Translations under genes and position numbers: made by a program
In this document: positions 60,720 to 63,990 of the stretch, one piece after another
Layout: every line of letters starts with the position of its first letter
Position numbering within the stretch: the first letter of the stretch is position 1
Notes under the pieces: generated by a model
Seen by the model: the letters and a program-made list of their open reading frames with translations, nothing else
The model's database searches: none
Told to the model about the DNA's origin: nothing
Origin: an uncultured Mycoplasmatota bacterium
GTDB taxonomy: Bacteria > Bacillota_I > Bacilli_A > RF39 > UBA660
Direction of reading: 5' to 3'
DNA length: 63,990 nucleotides
Assembly (NCBI GenBank): GCA_900545005.1
Contig: UQXO01000009.1
Coordinates: 1-63,990 of the forward strand

Positions 60720-61632
60720 TACAACACTCTTCTATCTTATCAAAGGTAATTTTTTTAATTTTTTCTAATTTTATATCATTAATGATGGCGGTGCTTACTC
60801 TCCGATAGTCAGCTTCGCCACCTTTATTTAATGCCCCAATTTTTTTAGCAATGATATTATATGCTTCTTCAAAATCAGTAATGCTTTCTAAATTATATCG
60901 CATTTTTAAGATTTCTGGATAAAAAGTTGCTAATTTAGTTAAAATATGACAAGCCACTTTATCTAAAGGTAAAATATCTTCTTTGATAGCGCTCATAGCC
61001 GCTAAGTTAAGAGCTACAGTCTCTTGTTCTAGTTTAGGCCATAAAATACCAGGAGTATCTAAAATAACAATATTACTATTTGTCTTTAACCAAGTAAGAC
61101 TTCTCGTAACACCGGGATTATTCCCTACTTTACTAACTTTTCTTCCTGCTAAACGATTTATTAAGGTTGACTTACCGACATTAGGAATTCCTAAAACGCA
61201 AGCATGAATTAAATTGCTATTATTACCTTTATCTTTCTTTTTAGCAAGTTTTTCAGCCATTACCTTATTAATGGTAGTTATTAAATTTTTAAGACTGTTT
61301 TTATCATCAGCATTAATACTTACTACCGTATAACCTTTAGTCTCATAAAATTTACTCCACTTTTTAGTATCAACATCATCTGCTAAATCAGACTTAGTCA
61401 TTACTAAAATATGGGGTTTAGTTTTCAAGATTTCTTCACTTCCATTGATTTTAGAAGAATATGGAATCCTTGCATCAACAAGTTCTAAGACAACATCTAT
61501 TAAGTCTTTTTTCTCTTCTAACATTTTCTTAGTCTTAGCCATATGACCCGGATACCAGTTAATACTTGTAGATTGTAAACTTTTTTTATCTTCATTAATT
61601 TTTCTCATTTCTCTTTTTTGATACATATCCAT
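60709..61632 (-). CDS. rbgA: Ribosome biogenesis GTPase RbgA (YlqF)
   Basis: A 307-residue circularly permuted GTPase that matures the 50S subunit. The order is G4 (VMTKSDL), G1 (GIPNVGKSTLIN), G3 (DTPGILWP), as expected for YlqF, and the N-terminal NWYPGHMAKTKK is the family hallmark. The C-terminal helical domain is present. About 20 extra residues precede the hallmark. It starts the rbgA-rnhB-ltaS transcription unit. Confidence 0.95.
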   Translation of the reverse strand: MDMYQKREMRKINEDKKSLQSTSINWYPGHMAKTKKMLEEKKDLIDVVLELVDARIPYSSKINGSEEILKTKPHILVMTKSDLADDVDTKKWSKFYETKGYTVVSINADDKNSLKNLITTINKVMAEKLAKKKDKGNNSNLIHACVLGIPNVGKSTLINRLAGRKVSKVGNNPGVTRSLTWLKTNSNIVILDTPGILWPKLEQETVALNLAAMSAIKEDILPLDKVACHILTKLATFYPEILKMRYNLESITDFEEAYNIIAKKIGALNKGGEADYRRVSTAIINDIKLEKIKKITFDKIEECCSEK

Positions 61633-61656
61633 TATTTATCACTTCTTTCTATTCTA

Positions 61657-61690
61657 TCATTAAAAAAAATACTTAAAAGTATTTGTTTTT
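61657..61690 (-). terminator. Terminator after the recombinase remnant
   Basis: AAATACTT / AAGTATTT stem followed by eight T on the minus strand, between the remnant and rbgA. Confidence 0.65.
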
Positions 61691-61695
61691 CGTTT

Positions 61696-62046
61696 TTAAC
61701 TTGAAAGTATTATATCATATTTTTGTTTATTTATAAAGTCAAGAGCCTCAAAATATTTATCTTCATATTTGAATATTACTTTTATATTACCATCTTCACT
61801 AACAACAATATCTTCAATTAACTCATCTATCAATAATCTATTTAGTTCATTTATTTTTTCTTTCTTTTTAAATATATTCATCCAATCAGTATCGTTATTT
61901 TTTATTGTTTCTTTTTCCTCCTCATATAATTGTATATCTTCTTTTATCTTTTTAATTTTATCACTATACTCTTTATTATATTGCCAGTATTCTTCTTCCG
62001 ATATAAAGTTCTCTTTTAAATCTTCTTTAATTGAATTCCTTAACAT
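61696..62046 (-). pseudogene. Large serine recombinase remnant (C-terminal end)
   Basis: The 116 residues match only the end of large serine recombinases: a coiled-coil with NFISEEEYWQYNKEYSDKIK, then DWMNIFKKKEKINELNRLLI, then DELIEDIVVSEDGNIKVIFK YEDKY. The catalytic resolvase domain, recombinase domain and zinc ribbon are missing. The ATG overlaps the stop codon of a small frame (TAATG), so it may still be translated. It marks an old integrated element. It lies next to rbgA, a core gene, so this may be the insertion border. Confidence 0.75.
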
Positions 62047-62157
62047 TATATATTTTTCTTTTTTTCTTCTTTCTTTTTTGAATACAAATTAGAAATTGTG
62101 CACATAATAATTAAAACAACAATAAATAGTACTGATTATTAATAATTCTTCAAACAT
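62046..62157 (-). pseudogene. Small single-helix membrane protein gene with a one-base frameshift
   Basis: A strong GGAGGAG site lies nine bases before the ATG at 62157. The frame reads MFEELLIISTI and then shifts; removing one T near 62124 would continue it as IVVLIIMCTISNLYSKKKEE with a Lys-rich end, 36 residues, stopping in TAATG overlap with the recombinase remnant. This would be a one-helix membrane protein with a basic cytoplasmic tail. As written the frame ends after 22 codons at 62089. Confidence 0.4.
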
Positions 62158-62262
62158 TTCTTACTACTCCTCCAAATCCATTTATTTCCATCATTTCGAT
62201 ATCGGCGTATAATTCTAACCGATTTCTACTAGAATTTTTGTAGTGTTAAGTTTGGTTTTAAA

Positions 62263-62502
62263 ATGTTATTTAAAGAAGCAATTACTTTAAGAATACTTGA
62301 ATTATGTAACAAATATAATTACACTCCAAATAAACTTGTTGAATTATCTGCTATTGCGCCATCAACATTAAGGGCATTACTGGCAAACAATGTAGATAAT
62401 CCAAGTTCTACAATTATCTTTAAAATATGTAAAACTTTAAAAATAGAACTTAAAGATTTTTATGACTCTCCATTATTTGATATGGAGAAATTGGAGTATT
62501 AA
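62263..62502 (+). CDS. XRE-family HTH protein
   Basis: A 79-residue single-domain Cro/CI-type DNA-binding protein (LRILELCNKYNYTPNKLVEL, then SAIAPSTLRALLANN, then KICKTLKIELKDFYD). No clear ribosome binding site is visible before the ATG. It is divergent from the recombinase remnant and convergent with the ABC permease. It is likely the regulator of the mobile element or of the ABC genes. Confidence 0.75.
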   Translation: MLFKEAITLRILELCNKYNYTPNKLVELSAIAPSTLRALLANNVDNPSSTIIFKICKTLKIELKDFYDSPLFDMEKLEY

Positions 62503-62503
62503 A

Positions 62504-62531
62504 ATAAGAGGCTTGTAATAGCCTCTTTTAT
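62504..62531. terminator. Bidirectional terminator between the XRE and permease genes
   Basis: AAGAGGCT / AGCCTCTT stem with T-runs on both sides, between two convergent genes. Confidence 0.85.
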
Positions 62532-62547
62532 CGTTTTATCAGATATG

Positions 62548-63990
62548 TTATTTTTCCTTAATTATATTTTTACTGCAAATATAAGTTACTAAGAAGTATC
62601 CTCCATAAATTGCAACAATAAATATTGCAACACCAATTATTGATGATAATAAATTAGTGGCTCCAAAGGCACTTAACAAAAAATTACAAAATTTAATTCC
62701 AAATACAGAATGTATAATTGCAACTAATAACGGAAACATAAAAAATATACCAATTTGTCTAAACAATGCTTTATTAATCATTTTTTCATCTACGCCTATT
62801 TTTCTTAGCATATTAAACTTTTCTACATTATCACTTGATTCCGATAATTCTTTAAGTGCTAGAATTGCAGCACAAGAAATTAAGAATATAATACCTAAGT
62901 ATAATCCTATAAAGGTAACCATTGCACCTAGTCCAATACTATTTTCTTTAATTGTCATTTTAGAATCAAAATCAATAACAGTATTATTAGAATTTTCTTC
63001 GCAAATTTCACTTAACTCTTTTTCCGAAAGATTTTTCTCATTTATATCTGTAACATTATAATTAGCAGTTAAATATTCATATTTTTTCATTGAATCATTT
63101 ACTGCATTATCAGGAACAACAAAAACTCCCATATTTGAATATGTTGAATTCATTGCAATAAAACCTTCTACACAACTATCATATTTTGGTTTTAATTCCT
63201 TTTCATTTATATTAAGTATTGTATCTACCTTAAGTCCCTCATTCCTGAATTCTACATATTCTGAATAATTAGCAACAATAAAATATTCATCATCATTTAA
63301 TGTATATTCTTTTAGTCCAAACAATTTTGCAATTTTGTTGTAATCACTTATCTTTACAATACTTTCCTTCTTATTGTATGGCATTAAAGGATATTTATCC
63401 TTTGCAATATCATAGTAAGATCCAATACTGGTTTTTAAGTCAATATTATCAAAGTTATAAACATCAAGTTTTACTATATCTTTAAGTTTGTTATCTACAT
63501 CATAGCCTAATTTTTCAAGTGTATCATATATTGAAATTTTTGAATCTTCTATTTGTTTTTCAGAATAATACTCATAATCAGTTACATTTATAAACTTACC
63601 AATTTGAACATCTGCTGGAGCCAATTTTTTCAAATTATTTGTCATAGATATTTTCATAGACATTGCACTCGATAGCACGCAAATCGTTATAAATAACATC
63701 AAACATATTATTGTCATCGAAAAAGTCATAGTATTTATTTTACTTGAAAACTGTCTAAGGGTGAAACTATTTAACCCTTTATAATAAGTGTTCTTCATAC
63801 TTATAAATATTTTTAAAAGCAATCCCGATAAAGACCAAAACACAAAGAAAGTTGAAACAGCACCTATTCCTATAGGAACAAAAATACTATTTGCATTAGC
63901 CATTTTATAAATACCACCAGTAACCTGATAATAAGCAAATCCTAATGCTATACAAGAAATAATAAACACTATTGTACAAAACAATGGATT
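62548..63990 (-). CDS. Bce-type ABC transporter permease, C-terminal part
   Basis: About 480 residues, open at the right edge of the window. Visible are four membrane helices of the N-terminal half, the LRQFSSKINTMTFSMTIICL region, a large extracellular domain of about 200 residues, and a final FtsX domain with MLRKIGVDEKMINKALFRQI and four helices. This is the layout of BceB/VraG/SalY permeases that detoxify peptide antibiotics with a two-component system. The upstream ATPase would be outside the window. It differs from the two-FtsX permease at 17.7 kb. Confidence 0.82.
   Translation of the reverse strand, partial: NPLFCTIVFIISCIALGFAYYQVTGGIYKMANANSIFVPIGIGAVSTFFVFWSLSGLLLKIFISMKNTYYKGLNSFTLRQFSSKINTMTFSMTIICLMLFITICVLSSAMSMKISMTNNLKKLAPADVQIGKFINVTDYEYYSEKQIEDSKISIYDTLEKLGYDVDNKLKDIVKLDVYNFDNIDLKTSIGSYYDIAKDKYPLMPYNKKESIVKISDYNKIAKLFGLKEYTLNDDEYFIVANYSEYVEFRNEGLKVDTILNINEKELKPKYDSCVEGFIAMNSTYSNMGVFVVPDNAVNDSMKKYEYLTANYNVTDINEKNLSEKELSEICEENSNNTVIDFDSKMTIKENSIGLGAMVTFIGLYLGIIFLISCAAILALKELSESSDNVEKFNMLRKIGVDEKMINKALFRQIGIFFMFPLLVAIIHSVFGIKFCNFLLSAFGATNLLSSIIGVAIFIVAIYGGYFLVTYICSKNIIKEK

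Noticed and set aside
62158..62262. A short open stretch upstream of the small membrane gene with ...MMEINGFGGVVRNV
   Set aside because: Only about 14 to 30 codons, no recognisable family and no clear start; possibly part of the decayed element.
1..63990. CRISPR arrays, rRNA genes and replication origin (DnaA box clusters)
   Set aside because: No regularly spaced repeats, no rRNA-like sequence and no group of TTATCCACA words were seen.

Overview
The window is a low-GC, gene-dense stretch of a Bacillota chromosome. Most genes are on the minus strand. UGA is used as a stop codon, for example at the end of scpB and in the csoR remnant, so the code is the standard bacterial one. Short intergenic gaps, a sigA-dnaG-trmK-yqfQ neighbourhood, scpA/scpB, LtaS, HU, a CIRCE site and a clear spoIVA point to the class Bacilli. 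An uncultured, probably anaerobic gut-type lineage (RF39/Erysipelotrichia-like) fits best; the anaerobic part rests on an [FeFe]-hydrogenase, and the exact taxon is an inference. Part of the window looks like core chromosome, and part looks accessory or decaying.

Layout. 1-6.6 kb: a DUF1016-type nuclease start, two zinc-ribbon membrane proteins (one with a PASTA-like domain and two Ltp repeats), XRE regulators, membrane proteins, a J-domain-like protein without HPD, an hsp20 gene under a CIRCE/promoter overlap, and two small CotF-like spore-coat proteins. 6.6-12.8 kb: a four-gene operon that is a tandem duplication of a cassette. Each copy has a huge type IV prepilin with Ig-like domains and a cysteine-bracketed glycine-zipper tail, plus an anchored partner protein. 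12.9-21 kb: HU, SpoIVA, a TCS and an ABC exporter. 21-25 kb: a decayed csoR with its operator, a frameshifted zinc-ribbon gene, prepilin peptidase, a PilC with a long N-terminal extension, yqfQ and trmK. 25-30 kb: rpoD with two region 1.1 copies, dnaG, and a rubredoxin-[FeFe] hydrogenase fusion. 30-34 kb: a GT-C-like membrane protein with an attenuator-like leader, genes of unknown function, and tRNA-Cys and tRNA-Gly. 34-48 kb: membrane and secreted proteins, a nucleotidase, a hydrolase, a LysM protein, a HipA-like pseudokinase with a C-terminal membrane anchor, a transglutaminase-GNAT fusion, a nucleotidyltransferase head, folD, tRNA-Leu and a frameshifted CAP protein. 47-61.6 kb: scpB/scpA, an Asn-rich membrane protein, a YihY-type protein, a tandem solute-binding sensor with a degenerate GGDEF domain, ligA, topA, ltaS, rnhB and rbgA. 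61.7-64 kb: the tail of a large serine recombinase, a broken small membrane gene, an XRE regulator and the C-terminal part of a Bce-type ABC permease, which looks like the edge of an old mobile element.

How it fits together. The prepilin peptidase and PilC could process and assemble the two giant prepilins, but no PilB, PilT or PilM ATPase or platform partner is in the window. SpoIVA, the CotF-like pair, YqfQ and the LysM protein together suggest sporulation or a remnant of it. Three small genes (zinc-ribbon, CAP, small membrane protein) are each interrupted by a single-base frame change. These are either true decay or phase variation, or assembly errors. The strongest candidate for an undescribed system is the duplicated prepilin/glycine-zipper cassette.
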